A stretch of 29,849 nt of DNA, taken from IMG/VR virus record IMGVR_UViG_3300014839_000031, positions 1 to 29,849 of that record; one strand, 5' to 3'. Under the pieces are notes generated by a model. The model was not told where the DNA came from and searched no databases. It saw nothing but the letters and a program-made list of their open reading frames with translations. Origin of the DNA: a virus. How positions within the stretch are numbered: the stretch's first letter is position 1; every line of letters begins with the position of its first letter. The translations under genes and the position numbers were made by a program. This document shows positions 12,906 through 22,200 of this stretch, piece after piece.

Positions 12906-13835
12906 ATGGCGACAGGTGCAGCACGCAGACTTGCTTTGGTGGCCGAGGCGTCGTATGGAGCGGGTGCGCCGGCAACGCCCGCATGGGACACGATTCTCGT
13001 CAAGTCGGGCGGACCGAAACTCGACGTCGATATCCTCGAGGATGATCGAATCCGCGGCGACTTCAATCGCCCTGGAATTCGGCACGGCTCGCGGAAGGGT
13101 ACTTTTTCGATCCCCACGCTGCTTGCCTATGGTGCCTATGACACCTACTTGCAAGCGCTGCTTGGAGGCACGTGGACTGCTGACGTGCTCAAAACGGGCA
13201 TGACCAGGCGGTCATTCTGCTGCGAAGAATTCTATGCAGACTTGGCGAATGCGGACAAGCCCTATCACCGTTGGACAGGCTTGGAATTTTCTAAGATGGC
13301 AATGTCTATTGCAAACAATCAGCTTGTTTCGCTGACTTTTGACGGACTTTGCAAAGACGTTGCCTGCGACACTGTAATCGTGACAGGCGCAACTTACGGC
13401 GCGCCAAACACAGCGCAGGCCATGGCGTGTAAGGATGCGACGTTCACCGTCGGCGGATCAAGTCTCGGCATCATCACCTCTCTTTCGCTGTCGGTTGATC
13501 GCCAGCTTCAGCCGCGCTACGTCACCAACGGCACGACGACGCTGCGGCCTGATAGCCGTAACATCAAGGTAAACGGTACCCTTGAAATCTGGCTCGACAC
13601 TGGCGCGGGCACGATGATCGATGCTTTCTTGGGTGAGACTGAAAAGACACTCGGTGCAGCCTTCGTAGATCCGGCTGGCAATTCGCTCGCGTTCGCGCTG
13701 CCTGCGCTCAAGTTCACTTCGGGTATGCCTGACGTGAAGGGTGATACCTCGGTGCCCGTGTCGCTCAACTATGAAGCGTACTACGATGCCACAGCAACGT
13801 CACAACTGACGATCACGCGCACACCGCACGCGTAG
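12906..13835 (+). CDS. Major tail tube protein
   Basis: The 309-aa protein has an N-terminal EASYGAGAPATPAWDTILV and F-N-R-P-G-I-R-H-G-S-R-K-G-T-F, common blocks of phage tail tube proteins, then mostly beta structure with many small residues. The C-terminal half (about 160-300) repeats short beta blocks (LSLSVDRQLQPRYV, IKVNGTLEIWLDTG). Hexameric rings should stack to form the tail tube. AAAGGA lies 6-11 bases before ATG 12906. The next gene is the chaperone G. This gene, the chaperones and the tape measure together identify a long-tailed phage. Confidence 0.85.
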   Translation: MATGAARRLALVAEASYGAGAPATPAWDTILVKSGGPKLDVDILEDDRIRGDFNRPGIRHGSRKGTFSIPTLLAYGAYDTYLQALLGGTWTADVLKTGMTRRSFCCEEFYADLANADKPYHRWTGLEFSKMAMSIANNQLVSLTFDGLCKDVACDTVIVTGATYGAPNTAQAMACKDATFTVGGSSLGIITSLSLSVDRQLQPRYVTNGTTTLRPDSRNIKVNGTLEIWLDTGAGTMIDAFLGETEKTLGAAFVDPAGNSLAFALPALKFTSGMPDVKGDTSVPVSLNYEAYYDATATSQLTITRTPHA

Positions 13836-13859
13836 TCCACAAGCAACGGGAGGCTTCCA

Positions 13860-14336
13860 ATGCAAATCAAAGAACTGTTCACACGCAAGCGGCACAACGA
13901 AGGTATCAAACTCGACATCAAAGACGAATCCGGCGCGGTTGTCGGCTGGGTTCGTGTCAGGGGCTTGGACTCGGACGCGTACCGAAGCGCGCACGATGCC
14001 GCCAATCAGGCAATGGTGCGGCTTGCGGGAGCGGTACGCGCAAAGGCCGACGCCACGCTGTTGGTTGCCACGCAGGAAGAGAAGGACGCGGCCAAGCTGG
14101 CCGAGCACGTGGCGCTTGTTGCGGAGTGGAGTTTCGACGACGAATGCACCGTCGCAAACGCGACAGAGCTATTCAAAGAAGCGCCATACTTGAGCGATCA
14201 AGTCTACTATGTGGCTTGCGACCGTGATCGTTTTTTAGGAATCAGCTCGCCAGCTTCTTCCGCTGGTCCGAGTATCAACTCGGACTCAACAAGCCCGCAA
14301 CAGCCGGATCAGCTCACAGCCTCGCCGAATCCATAG
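13860..14336 (+). CDS. Tail assembly chaperone G (zero-frame product)
   Basis: The 158-aa protein lies between the tail tube and tape measure genes, the place of lambda gpG. GGGAGG is 8 bases before ATG 13860. It is acidic and helical in its first 125 residues; the last 32 residues, after the frameshift site, are a low-complexity Ser/Pro tail, as expected for the short product. It should bind the tape measure with the GT fusion before tube assembly. Confidence 0.85.
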   Translation: MQIKELFTRKRHNEGIKLDIKDESGAVVGWVRVRGLDSDAYRSAHDAANQAMVRLAGAVRAKADATLLVATQEEKDAAKLAEHVALVAEWSFDDECTVANATELFKEAPYLSDQVYYVACDRDRFLGISSPASSAGPSINSDSTSPQQPDQLTASPNP

Positions 14337-14584
14337 CCTTCTACCAGAAGCGCACAGGCAAACTTCCGCCCGGTCATACGGAAGCGCCTGCGCCGCCCGA
14401 AGAGCTGCTGTATTTGTGGACATTGTTTTGCGACTTAGCAACAGGAGAGGATCTTACTTACCGGGAAATCGAGGCTTGCGCGAAGTTGACCGGGCGGCAG
14501 CTAGCAACATGGGAAGCCGAAGCATTGCACGCACTGGATAAGTTACGCAGAAAGGTTGCAAATGGCCAGCACAGCACATCTTGA
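13860..14584 (+). CDS. Tail assembly chaperone GT, -1 frameshift fusion
   Basis: A -1 shift on T-TTT-TTA (14231-14237) joins the first 126 residues of the G product to 115 residues read from AGG at 14237 to the TGA at 14582-14584, giving about 241 aa. The T part starts RNQLASFFRWSEYQLG and continues as a helical, charged domain through LTYREIEACAKLTGRQ, and fills the 219 bases that otherwise contain no gene before the tape measure. The fusion overlaps the tape measure start by 23 bases. The pattern matches lambda gpGT: both proteins are needed for tail assembly and their ratio is set by the shift. Confidence 0.85.
14231..14285 (+). other. -1 ribosomal frameshift site with two competing hairpins
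   Basis: The slippery heptamer T-TTT-TTA is at 14231-14237 in the correct phase. Eight bases later, CTCGCCAGC (14246-14254) pairs with GCTGG (14262-14266) and CGAG (14269-14272), skipping two bases. A second stem, GTCCGAGT (14266-14273) with ACTCGGAC (14278-14285) around ATCA, uses the same bases, so the two exclude each other. Confidence 0.85.
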
Positions 14585-17246
14585 AGTAGTTGTCACAAGT
14601 AGCGGCGTGCAAAGTGCTGACAAGGATCTCAAGCAACTAACTGCCACGTCAAAGGAGACAGAGAAGCAACACCAGCACATGGCGGCTGTGTTTGCTGAAA
14701 TTGCGGCGGCAGAAGCGCGCGAGACTGCGAAGGCTGTTGCCGCTTCTGAACAGAAAGCCGTTGCGACTGAGAAGGCGGCGCAGCGGGCAGCGGCAGCGGC
14801 AGCACACCAGGCACAGCAGGCGGCATCGGCAGCGGCACGCGAGGATGCGGCGTGGAACGACGCCAAGCAGAAGGCGCTAGCCTATGCCGACCGCAAAGCA
14901 GAAGCCGCAGAGAAGGCAGCTTCGCGCCAAATGGCGGCGGCAGACAAGGCGGCGAAGCGCGAAGATGAACACTGGACCAATGCCATTCAGCGTGCGAAGG
15001 CTGGCCTCGATGGCGTGCTGCCTATTCGCCCGTCGCTGCAACGGATAGAGGCGAAGACAAACGAGTCGCGCGGATTAGTAGGCGGCGCCCTGGAAGGGAT
15101 TCAAGGGGCCATTCCTGGATTTGGGACGCTGACCGCTGCTAACGCCACAGCGCTGGTAGGCGTAAAGATCGCCGAGGGCATGGTAGAGGCTGTGCACGCC
15201 ACAATCGAAGCGGCTGTTGAGATGGAGAATCTCAAGGCGAGGATTTCAGGCGTTACAGGCAGCACTGACTCTGCTACTGAAAAGTTCGAAGAGCTGGAGA
15301 AGTTGACGAACGGGAAACTTCCTTTCGCGGTAAAGGCCGTCACTGAAGCGTTCATTCAACTAGAAAACAGTGGGTTAGACGGCTCTGCGGAAGCGCTGAA
15401 GGCTTACGCCAATATGGCGGCTCAAACAGGCAGTAGCATTAACGACGTGGCGTCAGCCGTTCAAGCGGCTACTTTAGGAAACTATCGCTCACTGCGTAGC
15501 TACGGCATCAAGGTAACCGAAGAAGGCAACAATCTGAATGTTACCTTCCGTGGGCACACGGAAACAATTCACAAAGGATCTGAAGAAATTCAGCACTACT
15601 TGCAGCAACTCGGCGAAGTTGACTTTGCGGGGGCAGCTGATCGGCAGATGGAGACGGTAGGCGGGTCAATCATCAAGGCCAAGCAGGCATGGGAGGAACT
15701 AGCTGACACTGTAGCGAAGGGACCTGTTGGGGAGTTTATTGCAACAGGCATGAAAGAGGCCGCGAAGGGGATAACTCTCGCGTCTGAAGCCTTCGAGTCG
15801 TTCTTGCAGGTTGTTACCTCAGGCGCCCCAAAGATGGCTGAGGAGGCGCAGAGAAGCTTAGCACACTTCATGGATCCTAAATGGGGCAAAGAAGGCAAAG
15901 ACACGACCCAGAAAGACTGGGAGGCTATGTTTGCCGACCTCGCCGACAAGGCAAAATCCTCGCAGGACAAGCGGCTTGCAGCGTACAGCGCGGCTTCGCA
16001 GAGGATCGACGACCTTGCGAAGAAGGCCTTGGAACAAGGTAAGGTCTTTGACTCTGCAACTGCACATGCGAACTTGTACACCGCGTACAATCGCGAAGAG
16101 GGTGGCGATACGAAGACGTCCAAAGGAAAAACATCAACCAAAGGAAAAACATCAACAGTTAAGGACGACTTTCAATACTCAGACATTGCTTATGCTAGTC
16201 AGCTTAGCCGCAACAAGGCGCTAGAAAAGGAGCAAGAAGATTACGAGGCTGCGCAAGCTAAGGAGTACGAAACGTTGCGCGAGTCTCTTGCTGACAAGGA
16301 AGATGCGGAACTGGCTAGCTATAAGAAGCGTAGGGATCAGCTTGTTACTTACTTGGGCGATGATCGCGAGGAGTTGATCGCTAAGAACGAAAAGAAAGGG
16401 CAAGCTCGTCTTGAGGCGCTTGCCATGGCAAATGCAGAAAAGCAGATTGCTTTGCAGCGCAAGCTGCAAAGTATTGGCATCGGCCCGCAGTCGCAGCTTC
16501 AGCTAATCAACAGCAAGACAGCAGGCGACCGTCACGAGCTTGGCGCAGCACTGGCGGACAATCTCAGCGGCAAGAACGGCGAAGCGCTGAAGCTGGAAGC
16601 CGAGCGCACCTATGCCGCCAAGTCAACTGCAATTGAGAAGGCGCGCACGGAAGAAATCAAGAAGCTGAACATGGAACTGGCGGCGCAGTCCACACAGAAC
16701 GCCGCTGCGATGTTCGGCAGCCTTGCGACTGTGATGAAGAACGCGCACGGCGAGCAGAGCAAAGAATACCGCACAATGTTTGAGGTACAGCGCGCGTTTG
16801 GTATCGCGTCGGCTGAGATTGCGATGTTGCAGTCAATGGCAGAAGCGAGCAAGCAGCCTTTTCCCGAGAACATCCCATTGTACTTGAAAGCAGCGGCGCA
16901 AGGCGCGGGCATTGTCGCGCAGATTTCAAACACTGCCTACAGCGGCTCTTACGATGCAGGAGGCAGCATCTACGACGGTAGCAGCGGCGACGTTGCCGAG
17001 CGCAGGCCAGAGCTTGTGATGCTTCATGGGCGCTCGCGTGTCCAGGGGCCTGCTACCGTGATCGGCGGCGCAGACACGGCGGCACTGCTTGGCGGCGGCA
17101 AGAGTGCTGCGCCTAACATCTCTGTGCATTTGCACGACGACATCAATGGCGCTTTCGATCACTACATGGGTAGTACGCGCGGTAGCCGCGCAATGAACCT
17201 GCATATTAAGCGCAACGGTGCGCTGATAAGGTCGATCACGGGGTAG
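14562..17246 (+). CDS. Tail tape measure protein
   Basis: The 894-aa protein is the longest in the tail module apart from the tip protein and follows the chaperone genes, so it sets tail length. Residues about 30-155 are an Ala/Lys/Glu-rich coiled coil. A hydrophobic Gly/Ala segment follows at about 175-230, then a helical core of tape-measure type. Around 520-533 is a duplicated KGKTST block. The C-terminal 150 residues are helical, then Gly-rich (GGSIYDGSSGDVAERRPELV) and end in a basic tail. AAAGG lies about 7 bases before ATG 14562, which I prefer over the TTG at 14556. Confidence 0.88.
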   Translation: MASTAHLEVVVTSSGVQSADKDLKQLTATSKETEKQHQHMAAVFAEIAAAEARETAKAVAASEQKAVATEKAAQRAAAAAAHQAQQAASAAAREDAAWNDAKQKALAYADRKAEAAEKAASRQMAAADKAAKREDEHWTNAIQRAKAGLDGVLPIRPSLQRIEAKTNESRGLVGGALEGIQGAIPGFGTLTAANATALVGVKIAEGMVEAVHATIEAAVEMENLKARISGVTGSTDSATEKFEELEKLTNGKLPFAVKAVTEAFIQLENSGLDGSAEALKAYANMAAQTGSSINDVASAVQAATLGNYRSLRSYGIKVTEEGNNLNVTFRGHTETIHKGSEEIQHYLQQLGEVDFAGAADRQMETVGGSIIKAKQAWEELADTVAKGPVGEFIATGMKEAAKGITLASEAFESFLQVVTSGAPKMAEEAQRSLAHFMDPKWGKEGKDTTQKDWEAMFADLADKAKSSQDKRLAAYSAASQRIDDLAKKALEQGKVFDSATAHANLYTAYNREEGGDTKTSKGKTSTKGKTSTVKDDFQYSDIAYASQLSRNKALEKEQEDYEAAQAKEYETLRESLADKEDAELASYKKRRDQLVTYLGDDREELIAKNEKKGQARLEALAMANAEKQIALQRKLQSIGIGPQSQLQLINSKTAGDRHELGAALADNLSGKNGEALKLEAERTYAAKSTAIEKARTEEIKKLNMELAAQSTQNAAAMFGSLATVMKNAHGEQSKEYRTMFEVQRAFGIASAEIAMLQSMAEASKQPFPENIPLYLKAAAQGAGIVAQISNTAYSGSYDAGGSIYDGSSGDVAERRPELVMLHGRSRVQGPATVIGGADTAALLGGGKSAAPNISVHLHDDINGAFDHYMGSTRGSRAMNLHIKRNGALIRSITG
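16120..16155 (+). repeat. 18-bp tandem duplication in the tape measure gene
   Basis: CCAAAGGAAAAACATCAA occurs twice head to tail at 16120-16137 and 16138-16155 without mismatch, giving two KGKTST hexapeptides in a basic linker. It keeps the frame. Confidence 0.95.
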
Positions 17247-17249
17247 CAC

Positions 17250-18398
17250 TTGGAACTGTGGCCACATAGACCGCAAGGCAACGTTATTGAAAGCCTGGAA
17301 TGGCTGACGGACGTTATCCCGTGCAAGTCGACAGAGCGGCGCCAGAGCTTGCGCCCGCTGCCGCGACAAACGCTGACTTTCGATCATCAGATGGGCGCAC
17401 AGGAATATGGGCTTGCGCGCGAGAAGGCGCGCCTGATTGGCGGCGATCCGATGCTCGTTCCTGACTGGCACTGCCTTGTGGACATACCGGGATTGAGCGC
17501 GGGGACAGTCTCTATTCCTATCGACGCTTCGCACGCGCCTGCATACAAGCTCGGCGGCTCGCTGTTGTTGTGGGACGCTTACGATCACTGTGAAGCCTGC
17601 ACAATTTCTGCAATCGGTTCAGGTACGATTACAATCAGCGCAACGGTCAACAGCTATTCGCGGCCAACTGTTGCGCCTTTGCGTGTCGGCACGTTCGCTC
17701 AGCCATTTTCAGGTAAGCGACCGCCTGCACACTACAACACAGCACAAGTTGTGTTTGTAGTGACTGCCACCGAAAGCATGATCGACAGCGGCGCAACGGC
17801 GTATCAGACCTACGCGGGAAAGCCGCTTGTGACGTCGATGCGTGAGGAAATCAACGCCGACGAAGACAAGCTAGCACGTGAGCTTGACACGCTAGATTCC
17901 AAAATAGGACCGTTGGTCAACTTCCCACTGCGTAACGCCGCTACGTTGGGAATGAACCTGTCAATCACGGCGCAGACAGCGGCGGAACTGATCAACTTGC
18001 GTTCTTTCCTCGCGTCGCTGCGCGGGCGCTGGCAGTCGTTTTGGTTGCCTAGCTGGAATGCTGACTTTGTAATGACTGCCAGCATTGCGCCAGGGAACGA
18101 TTATGTGCAAGTCGCCGCTGTTGATTTTGTCAATACCTACGGAATCGGCGCGCATATTGTGGTTATTACCACTGTGGGCGGCTTTACTCCGTTGCAGATT
18201 ACCAGTGTGTCCACAGAAGTAGCGGGAAGCGAGCGCTTGCACTTCGCAGGCGCGTTCAGCGGCGCGCTTGATCTCGCATACGTTGACCGCGTTTGCCTGC
18301 TGACACTATCGCGCCTTGATTCCGATCTTGTAGAATTCCAGTATTTGCCGGGATTGGCTGTAACCGTTGTTGCGCCAACTGTCGAGGTTCCAGCGTGA
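17250..18398 (+). CDS. Distal tail protein
   Basis: The 382-aa protein starts at TTG 17250, 4 bases after the tape measure stop; the first in-frame ATG is 48 codons later and would remove a conserved block. The N-terminus (WPHRPQGNVIESLEWLTDVI, then ERRQSLRPLPRQTLTFD) matches a family of phage tail proteins encoded directly after the tape measure. The C-terminal half carries NLRSFLASLRGRWQSFWLPSW, another family block. It probably forms the ring joining tube and tip (the Dit position). The stop overlaps the GTG of the next gene. Confidence 0.72.
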   Translation: MELWPHRPQGNVIESLEWLTDVIPCKSTERRQSLRPLPRQTLTFDHQMGAQEYGLAREKARLIGGDPMLVPDWHCLVDIPGLSAGTVSIPIDASHAPAYKLGGSLLLWDAYDHCEACTISAIGSGTITISATVNSYSRPTVAPLRVGTFAQPFSGKRPPAHYNTAQVVFVVTATESMIDSGATAYQTYAGKPLVTSMREEINADEDKLARELDTLDSKIGPLVNFPLRNAATLGMNLSITAQTAAELINLRSFLASLRGRWQSFWLPSWNADFVMTASIAPGNDYVQVAAVDFVNTYGIGAHIVVITTVGGFTPLQITSVSTEVAGSERLHFAGAFSGALDLAYVDRVCLLTLSRLDSDLVEFQYLPGLAVTVVAPTVEVPA

Positions 18399-19216
18399 GT
18401 TACGACAGCATCGATCAATCAGTGCAAGATGCAGATCCTGTGCTGCTGTTTCAATTCGTGCGCGGCGCGACGACTTGGCGCTACTGTGCCTTGCCTGTCG
18501 ACTTCGCAGCACGCGGGCAAACGTGGCTGTCTGAAGTGATCGGGCTTGCGGGCAATATCAAGAATGGGAGCGATATTTCCAAGAACGATCTCGGCGTCAC
18601 ACTGCCGAGCACCAACGCAATGGCCGCTGCATTTTTGGCCTACGCGCCCGATGCCGTCACCACACTGACGATCTTTCGCACGCTGTACTCAAACCCAACG
18701 CTGGGTGGTGCTGTGTGGAAAGGACGTGTATTGCACACGCCGACAGCGATTGCGACAGTTACGCTCAATTGTGAAAGTATTTTTTCGTCGATGCGCCGAA
18801 TGGGACTGCGCCAGGTCTACACGCGCAAGTGCCGCCACATGCTATTTAAGGCAGGCTGCAACCTGAACGCAGCCGACTACGCGTTGACGGTGACGGTTTC
18901 CAATGTCGTTGCGAACGTCGTTACGCTGAGCACAAGCGGCTTGGCTCAGTACCTCGGCGGCAACATCAAAGCGCCCGACGGAACACTACGCAAGATAATT
19001 GAGCAGGCAGGCTCAGTGCTGACGCTCATGCGTCCGGTGCAGAGCTTGATACAGCAATTCGCCGCGCATCCTGGCGGCTTTACTGCAACGCTGTATCCAG
19101 GCTGCGACAAGTCCACAGCCACTTGCCGCGCAACCTTTGGCAATATCGGCAATCATGGCGGGTTTGCCGGAATGAACGGAATCAACCCGATGGATTGGTC
19201 GACAAATGCGTTCTAG
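18395..19216 (+). CDS. Baseplate hub protein, DUF2163/BR0599-like
   Basis: The 273-aa protein has the paired cysteine motifs of the DUF2163 / phage BR0599 family: R-Q-V-Y-T-R-K-C-R-H-M-L-F-K-A-G-C-N near 141-158, and G-C-D-K-S-T-A-T-C-R-A-T-F-G-N near 234-248, ending in GGFAGMNGINPM. The cysteines probably bind a metal, as in related hub proteins. It is encoded before the tip protein, as usual. It starts at GTG 18395 overlapping the upstream stop. An NlpC/P60 peptidase gene, often found next, is absent here. Confidence 0.82.
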   Translation: MSYDSIDQSVQDADPVLLFQFVRGATTWRYCALPVDFAARGQTWLSEVIGLAGNIKNGSDISKNDLGVTLPSTNAMAAAFLAYAPDAVTTLTIFRTLYSNPTLGGAVWKGRVLHTPTAIATVTLNCESIFSSMRRMGLRQVYTRKCRHMLFKAGCNLNAADYALTVTVSNVVANVVTLSTSGLAQYLGGNIKAPDGTLRKIIEQAGSVLTLMRPVQSLIQQFAAHPGGFTATLYPGCDKSTATCRATFGNIGNHGGFAGMNGINPMDWSTNAF

Positions 19217-19229
19217 TGGGGGCAGCTAA

Positions 19230-22200
19230 ATGGGACCTTGGATTATTGTTGGACTCACGCTAGCCGCCTACGGTTATGCGCTTTACAAGCAATCGCATAT
19301 CGCAAGCCCGAAGCCTGAACGCTGGAAAGAGCCGACGGCTGAAGAAGGTGTCGCGATTCCTGTTGTGTTTGGCTCGGCGATTGTTCGCAACGTGAGTATC
19401 AATGGCTTCTACGACAGGGAAATTCGCGCCGATAGCGTTGGCACGTTTAACGACGCTGGCGAGCTAATTGTCAACGAAAGCGCAAACAAGGGATCGGCGC
19501 TGTATATCGCGACGCTACATCTAGGGATATGTCAAGGGAAGATCGATCGGTTGCTCGAAGTATATGCATCGGACAAGAGTTGCCTTGTATCGCAGGAGAA
19601 TGTCGCAACGGGCGCGACTCGCGCACGCCTGGCAATTGGCCGCGACACTGATCACAGCAGTAATTGGGGCGGGTTTGCAACTGTTTATGACGGCGCTGCA
19701 AACTTGTCCACGGTGGACGCAGGCGTCAGCAATTACCTAGCTAAGACGTCAGGCATGCCGGGCGGAATTGGCTCGCAATATTTCGGGATTGTTACCGCGC
19801 TGCTTGTTAAATTTGCTTGGGGCGCTGCGCCTGCTATCTCGCCGCTTGCCTTTGCTGTCAAGCGAATCTATACGCGGCTCGGTGGCACAGCGGTGCAATG
19901 GTACTATGAAAAAGCCGAGATTTCAGAAGGCGTTCGCGGGCGCGAAGATGTTTGGAAATGGAAGCTGGCCGCTAAGTCAGACAATACAGACTATTCTGGC
20001 GCGAGCTACGACGACTCTGGCTGGAATCAAAATGCAGGCGGCTTTGGCAATGCGCCTGTCGGACACGTCATGGCGAAGGACTTGACCAATTACACGACAG
20101 TGCCGCCTGTGTTGACGTGTATTGCTGGAACAACGCTCGCAGGCGCCTTGATCGGCGGCTACCCTAACTACAGCGTTCCCGAAGGCATGAAGCTGTGGCT
20201 TCGTTGGAACATGGGACCGATGCCCGCCTTTACGACTGCTGTGCAGTGCTGGCACGATGACAGCGCAACATTGTGGTTTAACGGCAATGAAATTGCATTA
20301 ACGCCTGCAAATGTCGACTTGTCGGAAGAACACTTTACATCGACGGCGCTTATTCCTGCTGAATACATCAACGAATCCGGCCCCAACATTGTTGCCTATC
20401 GCGTGCGCGACAGCTATTCAGCAGACGGTGCGACACGCCTTGGAACAAACATGCTCATTTATGCGGGATTGCAGATAGGCGCTGCAATCAACGCAGAGCC
20501 GCCGCCTGGCATGGGCTGCATGAATCCTGCCCACATGATTAGAGAGGCGCTAACAGACACTGTTTGGGGTATGGGTTACCCTGACGCCGACATCGATGAC
20601 ACTTCTTTTACGGCGGCGGCGGACACGCTGTATGCCGAAGGCTTGGGGCTGTCTTTCGAGTGGGCGCAGCAATCTCCCATTGAAGACTTGATCAACGAAA
20701 TCAAACGCCACATTTCAGCCGTCGTCTACATTGCACCGGACACCGGGCTCTATACGATCAAGCTGATCCGCGAGGATTTCACAGTTGGCGATCTTCCTGT
20801 GCTTGACGAATCGCACATAGTCGAAATATCGGAAGCGAGCCGCAAGCAGCCCGGCGAGTTGACCAACTGCGTGACTGTCACGTACACCGCAAGCCTACGC
20901 GGCGACAAGGGCAGCACAGAGCCGATATTTGATGACAACCTTGTGGAAATTCAAGGCGGCATCGTCAGCGCCCAAGTCGACTATCCAGGCGTCACGACGC
21001 CCGTCAATGCGGCTAAGTTGGCTTTGCGTGACTTGCGCATTCTGTCCGCACCGCTTCTCACTTGTCGTATTGTTGCAGATCGCTTTGCTGCTAGCTTCTA
21101 CCCAAGCAAGCCGTTTGTGCTCAATTGGCCCGCACTTGGTTTTGATAACGTCGTCATGCGTGTTGACGAAATGGATAGCGGCAACGGCATTGACAACAAG
21201 GTTACGCTGACTTGCATTGAAGACGTGTTTGCATTTCCGTCGCAGGCGCTTGTGATGCCGAATGATCCTGTTGGCTTGTCACCTGTTGTTGCTCCGACAG
21301 CTACGACGTCCACGGACAGCTATCGCACGGCACTCACCGTGGACACGCGCAATCGCGGGATGGTTGAATTCGTATTCTGTCCGACAACGCACTTTGGCGA
21401 CGCAGGAAGTCCGTTCATCGACAACGGAGGATTGGTCGGATGGACCATGACGGAGCCAGGCGTGATGGTGTGTGATGCCATCGGGCCGGAGGCGTTCAGT
21501 GGGCGCAGCGATGGTGTTAACGTGTTTGAAGGTGACAGTGGTACGCAACCCTACACCAGTTGGATGATCGGGCGGATCGTCTGGGTTGGAAAGCCGGAGA
21601 ATGAGGTCTACAACGACCAAGAGAAAGCAGGCCCTTACGTTGTTGATGACGTTGGTGGATATCGCAACGAATCGAATGCGTTCGTTGCCACGTATGCGCG
21701 CATGCACCGCGCGCCTGGATTCAGCGCAAGCGGAGACTTTGCGAAGGATATGGTTGTGCAGGTTCGCAACGGCACGACCTACGGCGGACACTTCTTGCAA
21801 CTTGGGACCGCCAACGTCGTACTAGGCGCAACAGCACAAGAATGGTCAGACGTCGGAACGTCGTTTACATTTGTGGACACTTACGATCTGCTGCGCAGTG
21901 ATCAATTTGCAACACGACAGACGTCACCTGATTCATCGTTGGTGGTAATAGGAACATATCCAAACGGAACAATCCCTTTGTCGGAAGGGTTTAAAACACT
22001 TAGTTCAACACCTAACGCGACGTCGATACCGGCAGGCTTGTGGACAATTCAGGCAAGCGCTTGCATAGTTAGTGGCGGCGACGTCGATGCGGTAACTACC
22101 TTGGGGTTTGCTCTATATCGCGAAACAGATTCGGCATCGATACTGCTTTTTGAATTGCAGACGGCTGCCCTTGTGGCGGGATTCAACGTAATTGACGATC

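Noticed and set aside
13860-14336. A frameshift mutation or sequencing error at the T run in the chaperone gene
   Set aside because: The heptamer is in correct phase for programmed -1 shifting, the location matches lambda G/GT and stem-loops follow; both products are expected.
14337-14561. An apparent 225-base gap without a gene between chaperone G and the tape measure
   Set aside because: It is filled by the -1 frame of the GT fusion, open from the slippery site to 14584.
14780-14840. GCAGCG-type repeats in the tape measure gene as a microsatellite
   Set aside because: They encode Ala runs in a coiled coil with mixed codons and no exact long repeat unit.
16926-17588. 220-aa minus-strand frame across the tape measure/distal tail junction
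   Set aside because: It spans two plus-strand genes and has no domain; a shadow.
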